From NCBI GenBank assembly GCA_907163375.1, contig CAJQUW010006277.1, positions 1-64,000 of the forward strand: DNA of 64,000 nt, read 5' to 3'. Of the stretch, positions 33,251-43,600 are shown piece after piece (position 1 is the first letter of the stretch; each line of letters opens with the position of its first letter). The notes under the pieces were generated by a model. That model made no database searches and was not told the origin of the DNA. It saw only the letters and a program-made list of their open reading frames with translations. Origin of the DNA: Prostheceraeus crozeri. Taxonomy: Eukaryota; Platyhelminthes; Polycladida; Euryleptidae. The translations under genes and the position numbers were made by a program.

Positions 33251-33763
33251 TCCTTGTACGTTTACTTTAATCATCCATGTAGTAAATATGATGGAAGCAT
33301 AGCTTATGAGTTTCATATCAATCACATTAACATGTATTTGCGGTCATCTTTAAAGATGACAATGATAATGCTCCAGCGCTACGCGCTTCACCATCATGAT
33401 TATGGCCTTCTTTAAATCGGACCGCAATCATTCATTGTGGCCATTTTTAGTTGGACAGCAATAATTAATTGTTGTGTTGATGATTTCTATGACTACTATC
33501 AAAGTACCCAATACAATACCAAAAGTGCACAAGCAATATTGCGCCTTGTAGTTTTCGACATTGTCATAGACTTGCGTGACAAGAGACATAGACTAATAGC
33601 AATGCGTTTTTGTGCTCAAAATTTACACAGCAATAGAGGCCGATCGGACTCGGTTGCGGCATTCATTTTTCGTACAACAACCCTACATTGTTTCCTTCAT
33701 TTTTCCACTTTGCAACATAGCTAAATTATGCACAATGTTAAAGCTGCTTCAAAGATATTGGCA

Positions 33764-33893
33764 AGCAGATCATGCTAATGATGAAAGTTGACAGAGTTGT
33801 AAATGTTAACTTCTTAATCTTCTAAGCTGCATCAAAATTTACAGTGCTAAAAGTTGAACTCAAAAAGTTGCCTGTAATCAATATGAAAACGTT
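33764..33893 (-). repeat. Inverted partner of the repeat at 19192-19320
   Basis: The reverse complement shares TTTTGATGCAGCTTAGAAG, AAGAAGTTAACATTTACA and TTGAGTTCAACTTTTAGCA with the left copy. It begins about 1.23 kb outside the right end of the hAT unit. Confidence 0.7.
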
Positions 33894-34189
33894 CATCGGC
33901 TAGTCATCGCACCAGAATGGCTTTTACATGTTATAACACAGCCGAAAATTTCCTTCACATAATATAATCATTCTTAGAGTAACACAGTTTAGCGACGGCA
34001 GCCCGTTAAAAATGTCCAAACACTGTCAAGATTTCGTGACCGTACTCTAACAGGAAAAGTCTATAAAATCAAGAGAGAAAAGAGTTAGAAAATACGAGGC
34101 CATGTTTTGTGGCCAAAAGTGTATCTCCACTAAATACCCATAATAATGAATGATATAATGTCGGACACATTTATTTGTCCAATCTAAGA

Positions 34190-34930
34190 TCCTAGTTGAG
34201 TGATGAGGTCGAACGTCTTTGGTCGGTTATCAAGGATACTATTCTATGTGCTTCAAACTGGTTGGACCAAGGGCAGTGGAAGAAAGCATAGGGAAACTTG
34301 TTGGTGGAACGACGCGGTAGCGCATGCGATCAACAAAAGTCGCGAATTGTGAATGGAATGGCAATATATATAGGGATATAGGCATAGAGATAAGGAGGAA
34401 TACCTAGCATCAAAACGATACGCGAAATCAGCGGCATGTTACGCGAAAGAGAGCGCCAAGTCGGAGAAGATAGAAAATCTGAAGAGTAAAGATAACAAAA
34501 ACGTATTTAAACTTGGCAAAAAGTTAAGAAAGTGAAAGCCAAGACGTAACCAATGTGGGCTGCATAAGAGCTGAAGATAGTGTTGTCGTTCGATCCGCGG
34601 CTGAAGACCTGGAAACATGGAGGGCTCACGACAGTTAGCTGCTGACCGTTGAGAACCCTATGGGATTGCCCGTCCTTGTCAAAACAAGCCCGGGTGCAGG
34701 GTCCTGCGATCAATATCACCGAGCACATGACGGAAGTGGCTTTGTATTCTAAGAAGTTAAATGAGGCACCTGGTCCTTCTGAAGTGGTTGTGGAAATGCT
34801 TCATTCTGCAGGTAGCAGTATGATTGAGTTGATCTCCAAACTCATTAACCTGATGATCAACAAAGGTAGAATTCTTGATGACTGAAATCTCTCGGTAATC
34901 GTGAATTTAGTCAAATGTGAAAAGCTTTTC
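34190..34930 (+). mobile_element. LINE fragment (linker to early RT)
   Basis: In mixed plus frames: 'ETWWWNDAVAHAINKSREL'-like text (about 34285-34350; W read as C in one codon), then a lysine-rich linker (KSAACYAKESAKSEKIENLKS), then 'NEAPGPSEVVVEMLHSAG' and 'LINLMINKGRILDD' at 34755-34884, the LINE 'KAPGPSGV..EMLKAAG..' block. It appears to belong to the same family as the LINE at 60235-62560. It stops before the catalytic RT block and carries several stops. Confidence 0.65.
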
Positions 34931-35159
34931 CAGTATGTAAAAATTGCAAGATCGCATTGGAATATTGAGCTATCTAGTACAAAATTGAGGGAGAAACTAC
35001 AAATGTGGAATTCTTCGTGCATATTAAACAATTTAAATAATACCAAAGTGATGGCAAATCGAAGTTCAATATCAAAATATGCAATGTGTAAAATAATTTT
35101 GAAATCAGAATTTGTGTCAACCGTTCAATATCAAATCAGTTGCGGTATGATCAGACTTT

Positions 35160-35250
35160 TGTTGTAGTCCAGATACCTTCCCTGCTGACTTGCAAAGACA
35201 CTCATTGTCGGACCATGCCACGCTACCGTTGTGCCACTGAGTCCACTATA
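35160..35250 (-). mobile_element. SINE fragment (tRNA-derived, AGGAAGG core)
   Basis: On the minus strand, AGTGGCACAACGGTAGCGTGG resembles a tRNA A-box region, followed about 50 bases later by AGCAGGGAAGGTATCTGG. The latter matches the core AGCAGGAAGGGCATCCGG of the SINE at 55527-55660. Confidence 0.5.
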
Positions 35251-35361
35251 GTTTCAAATAGATTATCTGAATGCTCATTTTTCACATTCTGATGTTTCCA
35301 ATAAATTATTTCAAAGTATGTTCAGACTGTTCCAAATTTTTCATTTAAGAGAACATTGAAT

Positions 35362-35508
35362 ATGGATTCCTGGGAAGGTCTTTATGTTCCTGAGGCAGTG
35401 CTGCGGCGATTGGAAGATTTGGGATTTAGGGAACCCTCGACAATTCAGAAATTGGTTCTCCCAGCTGCGATTCGAGATCGCAAAGACATCCTAGGCGCTG
35501 CAGAAACG
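35362..35508 (+). CDS. DDX24: DDX24 exon with Q motif (ATP-dependent RNA helicase)
   Basis: Reads 'MDSWEGLYVPEAVLRRLEDLGF' then REPSTIQKLVLPAAI (Q motif with its upstream Phe) and ends DILGAAET at a GTGAGT donor in phase 0. Joined to 43102 it gives the DDX24/Mak5-specific Walker A, AAETGSGKT. DDX24 is a nucleolar DEAD-box RNA helicase of 60S ribosomal subunit biogenesis. The ATG at 35362 is the first in frame, but the frame is open upstream to an acceptor-like TTTCATTTAAG (35339-35349), and family members have a long lysine-rich N terminus. The true start is therefore probably in an unseen upstream exon. Confidence 0.9.
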
Positions 35509-38500
35509 GTGAGTAGCTAACTGCTTAAGCTAGCTTAAGCGACTTTTAAGTATCTACATTTCAATTTTTTGCACTTCAGACTATACACGTATATGTATAA
35601 TTTTTCATCTACGATTACTTTAGAATGAATTTTAAGCTGGCCTTATTCGTCGACAGAATATATATACGAGCGTATACACGTAGCTCTATACATTTTATGC
35701 CGGTAGGAAGAGGTAGACTTGGATTTTTACTGACTGTATTGATTCTCACTCAGCATGGCTTCATTACATGCATGGGAATTCAGGTTTCATCAGAATGTAT
35801 CAATTATTTCCTGGTTGCCGAATATTTTTTCAACAGTTATAAATAATATTTGACACACAGATTGTGGGTGTCGATGAATAGTTGACCATGATATGGACAT
35901 GTATGTTACTAGATATTCATAATCTTCAAGAGTCATGACTTCAAATGTTCGTTTATGCTTATCTCATTGTCATCGATGTTTCCCCAACATACTGTTTGTC
36001 CTATTCGATGTTGATGCATTGTATCCAGCACACACAGTCTTTTGTGCTACATCCTCCATTAGTTGGTCCATTTTCGCATGCATTTCACTGCTCATAATAG
36101 AATTTGCTTTGTTTCTTTTTACTAATAAGTCGTTTAAGAGGAGGGTCAGTGAATGCTGGCTCACATGATCCAAGCGATGTGCTCATTTGACAAGTTCGGT
36201 AATCTTGCGTTGGATGAAAGCTGACTGCTTATGAAAGCAGGACTATGTTTCTTCATTGTTGTTGCTTTTGTGTTTATTAATCAGGCAAGATATTGACGAA
36301 TAGCTAATCGCTTTCAATGGAAAGCCATTGTTCAAAATCTTTTGTTTTATAGCATTTATTCCAGTTGGTTGTTGCACACATGCGGTGAGTTACTATTTGC
36401 TCGTCTCAATTCGCTGTACCTACATTTATTTTCATCGGCGTTGCTGTATGTGAAGGCCAGGGTGAATGCAAAACGACAGAGTTACAAAGAAGTCAAAAAA
36501 GTTGCTGGTGGGTAGAAGTTGATATTCAAGTGACACAACTATTACGAGGTAATTTCATTGTTAACTAGACAAAAGAATTCAAAGAGTTGAGAGTTCAAGG
36601 AGCATGAGGAACTTCATCTGATGGAATGTTTTGATATATAAGAAATGTTATCTATAAGTAAGTATCTTTCATACAAAATAAGCATGTCGTCTAAGTAATA
36701 TGCGTGAAAGATGCATCATGCCATTCTCTTGTCAAGTTGGAAACATTTCTGTTGTATAGATTTCAAAAGATTTGGAGACGACAGAAGCAACACATTTGAC
36801 GTACTGAGTCCTCAATAGGCGTAGAACCATTCAAAGAAGGTTGATTACATCTAAATACCTAGTTAGCATAATTTCGGATACTTTGTTAAAGAAGTCTTAA
36901 AAAGAAATTATTGATGCCGCATGTGCTGGAATATATATACACATAGGAAAAGAAGTTTCGGCTATATCACTCTTGAAACCACATGTCTAAACTTTTAAAC
37001 ACTCATTGAACTTCACCGTTTTAAGAACAAATATTGTTAATCGTTGGTAATGTTTTGAGCATTACTTTTTTTCATAAGAAAGTACTCTATCAGTTCTTTA
37101 TATTGGAAATGTAAATAACTGGCACCAACGAATGGCTTCACAAAGGTGCACAGTTTTTGTTTGAAAATAATTGTCAATTGCAGAAACTTTTAACTTCAGG
37201 TGTTCTTAAAAATGTTTTTTCGAGATAATCTAAGATAGTTAAAGATATTTGACCTTGAATATTGCTGCAAGCAAAACTTAGGGATCTCATCATCGTATGT
37301 GATGGATCAAATTTGAATTTGAACATTTAGTTTCAAAATGACAGCGGGTTAAAACCAGGTACAAACTTTATGGACACCCTGTATATATTTATCTAATGCT
37401 GTTGATAGTGTCCATTGCGGCAGCTATTGGTCTCCCTCGCATTGGTGCTGGTTTACGATTCTTTGAAAGACAATAGAGATTTCTTGGAAGAGGTTCACTG
37501 CATCCTAGGTCATTTCCTTCTTTTGAATTTTGACAATGATTGCTTAGCGCTGTGATTTCTTTATTGAATTTCATTTGTGCTGATTGCTGTTTAATCAAGA
37601 TTTTCATTGATTGATCTTACTATTCTTTGTTCCTTTTCTCCATGAATGAAACAAATTTTTAAATGCTGAGAAATAAGTCGCAGTCATTTTGTCATCTGTC
37701 AATGTTACAAATCTGAAGTTTATAAACATCTAATAACACAGAAATCCTCAAATCACACACTTACATCATGTGGTCAATTATCCATCGACACGTTCAATCT
37801 GTAGCTCTAGAAGCAACCGAATCCTAATTGAAGTTGAAAGGTTTCGAGTTTTCTTAGGTGAAAATGTACTTTAATTATTGTGAAAAGTGAATGGATGGTT
37901 TGGACGAAGTCTATTGCTTTCATTTCCGCTTAATGAAATGCGAAACCAATTACATGTAATATGAATTTAAAGGATTTGTGAAGAGACTTCACTTGCGTGA
38001 CGTAGTATTTATTAACCGATTGAGTGATCAACATTGAATGTTCTGTAAACCATGGAACTCCACAATCTAGAAGTAAGGCATTGTTAATACGGACCCCAGA
38101 AAACATCATGAATTCCATCAAGGATGCATAGAGATCTAACAGCATTATCTTCAATTGAGCGTTTAAAATCACTTGTATCAGTGCACATGGTCAGATGTTT
38201 ATGCACCCCTGATTTCTATTAGCAATGCATTTGGTCGACCTCCTGTATGTATCAAGCCATTTGTCTCAAAAGAATTTCATGAAAGAATTCAAAAGAAAGA
38301 ATTATTTCATGTAAAAGACATGGTGTGCATACTACGCTCTTTCACACTGGAAGAATGTGTTCATGCTGTTAAAAGTTGTCGGATATTTTATGAGATTTAT
38401 GTGACTTATTCCTGATATTTTAGAGCGTGGTCGAATGAAGAGTATTTCAAACTAAACGGACGAATAAATCGATCTATATATAAAGATCGATATATAAATA

Positions 38501-38579
38501 AACAGATCTGAATCTAATCCACGATATATTGCCGTAAGAACTCAATTTCCCCGGTGTAACCGCTTGGGGTGTCATTTAT
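35509..38579. other. DDX24 intron, left part, no gene seen
   Basis: Start of the 7.6-kb intron between the Q-motif and motif I exons. AT-rich. Short ORFs such as 35625-35846 and 35935-36168 have no recognisable content. Confidence 0.6.
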
Positions 38580-38762
38580 AGCTCTGGATCAAACGGTCCA
38601 TTTTTGTTCGACAAGGCAGTGACAGTCAAATGATACCTAAAAAATGCTAAGTGAAAAGTTTCCGTATTTGTTGTCTCAGCGTGAACATAATAGCATTGAT
38701 TTATGCTTTCAATATGATGGAGCCCCTTCTCATTATTGCATCTCCGTCCGAAAGTGTCTTCA

Positions 38763-38822
38763 TCATTTGATAGGTTTATTAGCAGCAAACATGTTTCTGT
38801 AGGCAAGCTACCATCATCAGTG
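38763..38822 (-). repeat. Hammerhead-like motif and inverted-repeat arm of Penelope-like element
   Basis: On the minus strand: CTGATGA, a GTAG/CTAC stem with a CTTGC loop, then GAAACATGTTTG. This is the CUGAUGA..GAAA core order of the hammerhead ribozymes known in Penelope-like element ends. The 55-bp segment recurs in inverted orientation at 40012-40072. Confidence 0.55.
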
Positions 38823-38877
38823 ACAACGGTCAATAAACAAGGATGCAATATATACAGTGCGAATGAGACAAGAAAAA

Positions 38878-40011
38878 TCAATATAGGAAAAGCGGCTGTG
38901 ATTGGCTGCGGTTATTCATTAGGTACTGTGAATGAAGGAATGACTTTATGTACAATGATTCAGCAATTTTCGTGTATGGAGTGCGAATGAGAATTTTAAA
39001 ATTATCTTTATTTGGGATGTGAACATGAAGAGATATTTCGGATGCTGGTCGACCTTTCACGTGTTCGTTTATCCTAGTGAAAATATGGCGACGGGTTTCA
39101 CCGACGTAGCATTGACTGCAATGCTCACAAGTATACTTATACACTACGGAAGATAACTCATTGAAAGGAATATTATCTTTATTGCTTATCATGTTTTGTG
39201 TTTTGTATGTGTTCAAGGCAATTCTTAAAATACTATTTTCTAAAGCACTATTTATGTGGCGAATATTACGTTTTATTCGAGAAAGAAGAGTTGAAACATA
39301 GGGGAGCTTCCAAAATATTTCAGTTTTTTCGCTAGATTCTATTTTAGTCTTAGGATTATCACAACGCTCTAAGACTTTATTTATTCTATCCGGATGATAT
39401 CCGTTTTGACTAAAAATATTCCTAACTTCGTTTTTGTTATAATCGCGGTCGGCAGGGAGACTGCTTAGTTTTTGAGATCTATTGTACAAGGCTTTAATCG
39501 CGTTGTTCTTATAAGAGTCAGGACTGTAGGAGTTGCTATGAGTATACAATAAAGTATTGGTTTCTTTTGTTATCCAATTGGTTTCAAATTTGCCATTTTT
39601 TATGAAAATATTCATATCTAGAAAATTGATAGAGTCATTTATGGGTTCTTCTATCGTAAATTGAAGAGATGAATTATCAGCATTGAGCTGGTCTAAAAAA
39701 GTGAGGGCTTCGGTTCGAGACCGAAAGACTGCTAAAATATCGTCGAAGTACCTAATGTAAAAGTCCGGCATTTGCATTTTACTTTCTATAATATTTAAAG
39801 AGAATTCAGCCATAAGAGGTGCAAGGGAGGATCCCATACTCATCCCTTCTTTTTGAAGGTAGTTTCTACTGTTGAACAGGAACGTCACATTAGTGCAAGC
39901 GAGTTGCAAGAGTACGCAAAGTATTATCATTAATAGGAAATCTATCAAAATTGACTAAGCTAATTATATGGTCGATAGTGTCATTGACTGGAATATTAGT
40001 GAAAAGTATTA
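38878..40011 (-). CDS. Penelope-like RT with GIY-YIG endonuclease
   Basis: The main frame (39948-38878) carries RT blocks 'KEGMSMGSSLAPLMAEF', catalytic FDD in FYIRYFDDILAVF, 'FTIEEPINDSINFLDM' and a C-terminal GIY-YIG domain ('VVYKYTCEHCSQCYVGETRRHIFTRINEH'), the hallmark pair of Penelope-like elements. Upstream, after a slip near 39950, the minus strand continues LFTNIPVNDTIDHI (about 40005-39960), an expected RT block. The element copies itself by target-primed reverse transcription. The ATG-like start at 39948 is not the true start. The C terminus ends SQPLFLY. Confidence 0.9.
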
Positions 40012-40072
40012 GTGATGATGGTAGCTTGCCTACTGAAACATGTTTGCTGCTAATAAACCTATCAAAAGCTTA
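40012..40072 (+). repeat. Inverted-repeat arm of Penelope-like element, right
   Basis: GTGATGATGGTAGCTTGCC to CTAATAAACCTATCAAA matches the reverse complement of 38763-38822 with one or two differences. In this arm the core reads GTGATGA instead of CTGATGA, so it would not be an intact hammerhead core. Confidence 0.7.
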
Positions 40073-40404
40073 CGGCTTCTCACTGTCAATGCTGTCTTCA
40101 TCATCTTCCGAGTAGATGATGGATAGACCGCCGCCGCCCCTTGGAATGGTTGTGAAATCCGCAGACTTCAGAAGTTTTGACTCATTTTTAAAGGGAGTCA
40201 TAACTTTGTTGCACATAGCAGTTTGCATTTTTAAATATTTGTTGCAGCTACTTGTAATACAATTATCCAGTTTCATTATAATCTTCTTCTGTGATCATTC
40301 GGGTTCGGCTATCTCTGGGCCACTCGGTATAATATTTTTTCCATGTTCTTCAAAAGTTCTGAGTTATGTTTTATAAAAAGTTACACTACACCTTTTCCAT
40401 GTCT

Positions 40405-40573
40405 TTTCAGATATGTCCAAATCGAATTCAGATCTTTCCAAATGAATTTCAGACATTTCCAGATGGATTTCAGATTTCTCCAATTGAATTTCAGATTTCT
40501 ATCAGAAGGTCAACTTTGAAGATATCTGAAATTCAATTGGAAAAATCTGAAATCCATCTGGAAATGTCTGAAA
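40405..40573. repeat. Inverted 21-bp tandem repeats forming a long hairpin
   Basis: Four degenerate 21-bp units (GAATTTCAGACATTTCCAGAT type) run from about 40425 to 40508. The segment 40447-40496 is the reverse complement of 40524-40572 with one mismatch over about 50 bases, leaving a loop of about 27 bases. Confidence 0.85.
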
Positions 40574-40579
40574 AGATGT

Positions 40580-43101
40580 AGTTTTAATTTTATAGTGACC
40601 TTCAGTAGAATTTCCTCTTCTTATCTTGATAAAGGCCAAGCCGAAATATTGGAATATAAAATTACACCCCTTCGGTGAGCTCTACAGACGTAAAACGGGA
40701 GTGAGTGACGGTCGTAGAAAATTGCATTTTGTTTTATAACTTGGTGATGTTTGTCACTGTGAGAGGTCACCTCAGTATCACTTTCTATCAAGTGTGGAGG
40801 AGGGAGAATTAGCCTTTTAACACGGGCGTCCACTTGTAAATTACAGTCTCAAGCATCTTGTTAGTCTTCTTTTCGATGTCTGACATTCAGATTAAAAGTT
40901 GATCTTTTAGATGCAGTGCTGCTAGAATGTCAATATTAATAATATCTATCAATTATTCGACACTCCAACATATTTGTAGCACAGGCTATGAAAATACTTT
41001 TATTATTATAGAATGTTGGATTATTTCCGCAATTGATGACGAGAGATTCAATAATTTTCCAAGAAAAAAAATTGGTCGACATTTAAGATCGACCTGTCAA
41101 CAAAGGTGCGGACTCCTAGGATCTCTTTTCCCTCTGAGGTCTGATTTTAACTGATTTATCTTCATTAGAGATCGACGACCATAAATTCATCAGTCATTTG
41201 GTAGTTTTCTTGTTTATGTCATCGAAGATAAAGATTTAGATAAAAAATGCATCATTTAGATATTGAAAAATATTCAGTTTGCATTGTAAAATGAATACAG
41301 TATGGGACAAATTATTACACTCACCCATGAAAATTTAGAAGAATCGGGTTTTTTTTTTCAAGAATGCGCTTCATATTATTATTTATGACATTTTCTTGTT
41401 TATTTTTTCAAGTAAACAAACAAGGAACAAAACATCTTGAAATATCAAAAATTTGTTTCATTTCGATGTTTTTTCGGCTACAGATGCTCTGAAACTACCT
41501 GGTGGTATTAGCCTTTCACACATATAAATACTAATGAACTCCATTCATATATTTACCTGAGTTGTTTCAGCTCGGTCTTATTTCATTGGGTAGACTGGAA
41601 TTATCAAACTCTTAAAGAAATCAGGGAGTTCCATTAGTAAATAAAAGTATATCCAACAAAATCTCAATCATTTTTCTTGATTGTGAACAAACCTGAAGAC
41701 TTTCCTGTGGAAACTTGCGAAAATGGATGATCTTCCTGAAAATGCGTCGTCATCTGATGCTAGTCAAACTAATGTTATTGAGGCTAAAAAATCCACAAGC
41801 GACAACAGCCCTTTTGTCAACGGATGGACAATTGCGGTTACGAAAGCAGAAGACATCCAAGATAAAAGGCAGGTGAATTATTCTCCATATTTAAAGAAAT
41901 TCGCACTTTTAGGGATTGTGGTGTTCAAATTTCCACACCAGCTGCGAGCAGAAAGTGTAGTGATATAGACTGTACATTTATAAGACTCAGAGATTACCGT
42001 GTTTGACTCCTCAAATGAAAAGGAGAAGACTCCAGTTTGATAAGCTGCAGGCCTACTCTGGAAAACCAAAGGAATTCTGGAATAGTAGTTTTCTGTGATG
42101 AAAGCACTGATGAGTGTCAAATGGCTACAGTAAAACATCAAGTGGATGTCTCCAAGTTTAGGGAAATCTTTCTGCATTATCCCCAGTCATTATGACAAAC
42201 ATCCACAACCAAATAAATGGTTTAGAGGATAAGTCATCGAAGTCCTAGGAGGCTCTACACAGTGGACGGTGTGACGACTAGGACTCAACATGGCACGGTT
42301 ATGCAAGCATTAAGATCCCTTATCTTTGAGATTGGTTTGGAACCATCGATAACTGCATGTTTATGTATGTCATGTACCTTATCACAAGGCAAACCTCATC
42401 AACGATTGACTGAGCTCTGAAAGTTTTGTCTCCCGGCCAGGGAACTCACACGTTTGGGATTAGTCAAGGCACGATTCAGTGGTATTACTGTCTACACAAG
42501 GCAGGAGCTTATTACAAAACGTATTCAAATTTTATTACGTGTTACAAAATTCCTAGAAATATCTTCGCCCGCTGCAGGTCGCATAACATGACGAGTTATG
42601 GAAGTGATTCGCTAAAAAGTTAGTTAAACCGATTGGGCCTATCATTTTGTGAGTTTTGGACTTAAATCTGAATTAAATCTTGGATTAAATCAGATGAAAT
42701 TATGCCAAGAAAATGTTCTGAAGGATGATAACTCATCTTGTGCATGGTCTTATTTCCTTAGAAAGCTGGCGCAGCATTCGATGATTCCGTTATGTTGTCC
42801 CATGAGATTAGTAATGACTTGTGCTGTATTTGCATATCATAAATCCTACAGACACCTTTTTTGTGTTTCAAGATAGATATTATTTAATTTTGAGAAAAAA
42901 ATTTTCCACATCTCAATAACAATGCACTATACCTAGATATTATTATTAGCGAAGCAGAATATTCGCACTGCGCCAGATGTTGATGCGATTTGAAATTCGA
43001 AAGGGAAAAACATGACAGTGTAATAATTTGTCCCATGCTGTAAGTGAATGAGTTTGTGCTGACAGTTTGTGCCACTGACTTCAGTTATCTGTTTTTTACA
43101 G
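40580..43101. other. DDX24 intron, right part, no confident gene
   Basis: AT-rich. A small frame at 41723-41877 (MDDLPENASSSDASQ...) ends at a plausible donor (AAAGGCAG/GTGAAT), but nothing links it to DDX24 or to a known family. The rest shows no coding content. Confidence 0.5.
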
Positions 43102-43296
43102 GGCAGTGGAAAGACACTGGCATTTGCCATTCCACTAATCCAAAGAATTCTTGAGATCAAAGCGTATGAAAAAGAACGCGAGCAACAGATGTCTGAGTCT
43201 GAAGGGGACAGTTCCATGGAGGAGGAATCAGAAACGGAAGAAAATGATGACTTTGATCAACCCCCGGACGAGGAAGATCTACTTTATTCGTGGAAG
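43102..43296 (+). CDS. DDX24: DDX24 exon with motif I and acidic insert
   Basis: Acceptor TTTTTTACAG, then GSGKTLAFAIPLIQRILEIK completing the Walker A P-loop. A strongly acidic stretch follows (SESEGDSSMEEESETEE...PPDEEDLLYSWK), and the donor is AAG/GTATGA. It is 65 codons, phase 0 at both ends. DDX24 orthologues carry an acidic low-complexity insertion between motifs I and Ia (established feature), so the length and composition support the assignment over other DEAD-box paralogues. Confidence 0.92.
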
Positions 43297-43499
43297 GTAT
43301 GAATGTTTATTGAATATTCCTGGTACATTCCTTGCAATTTCGTAATTCAAAATATTCTGCCAATTCTGATTTTCTTCCTGCTGAGTATCTTCCTGCTTTG
43401 GGTACTAAAATGTGCTATCGAATTGCGTGATGCATTCTAATGTCTTCTGTCAAGAGCAATGGTATGACGCATACATCATCAACACATGCTTCTTTTGCA

Positions 43500-43600
43500 C
43501 TGTCTGCATGGCCACGTGGATAGAACACTTGTTTAGCTTTCCAGCTGACTTGTGTTCGAATCCTGGTAAGATGAAATGCCTTCGGGAAAATAAGGTGTCA
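43500..43600 (+). mobile_element. tRNA-like SINE fragment
   Basis: GGCCACGTGGATAGAACAC resembles an A-box region and GTGTTCGAATCCTGG a B box, spaced as in a tRNA gene. The sequence does not fold into a full cloverleaf that I can confirm, so it is called tRNA-derived repeat and not a tRNA gene. Confidence 0.4.

Larger units (their letters stand above)
38580..40072 (-). mobile_element. Penelope-like retroelement in DDX24 intron (5'-truncated)
   Basis: A minus-strand element whose coding part spans about 40011-38878, followed by a 3' region to about 38580. It is bounded by an inverted 55-bp repeat (38763-38822 and 40012-40072). The N-terminal third of the RT is absent on the right side. The inverted placement of the terminal repeats resembles the pseudo-LTR arrangements known in Penelope-like elements. 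No target duplication was identified. Confidence 0.8.

Noticed and set aside
41723-41968. Possible extra DDX24 exon (MDDLPENASSSDASQ...) with a donor-like end
   Set aside because: It would lie between AAET and GSGKT, which are contiguous in the protein and join in phase 0 without it. No homology seen.
43500-43600. tRNA gene
   Set aside because: A- and B-box-like words are present, but I could not confirm acceptor, anticodon and T arms. Called as SINE fragment instead.
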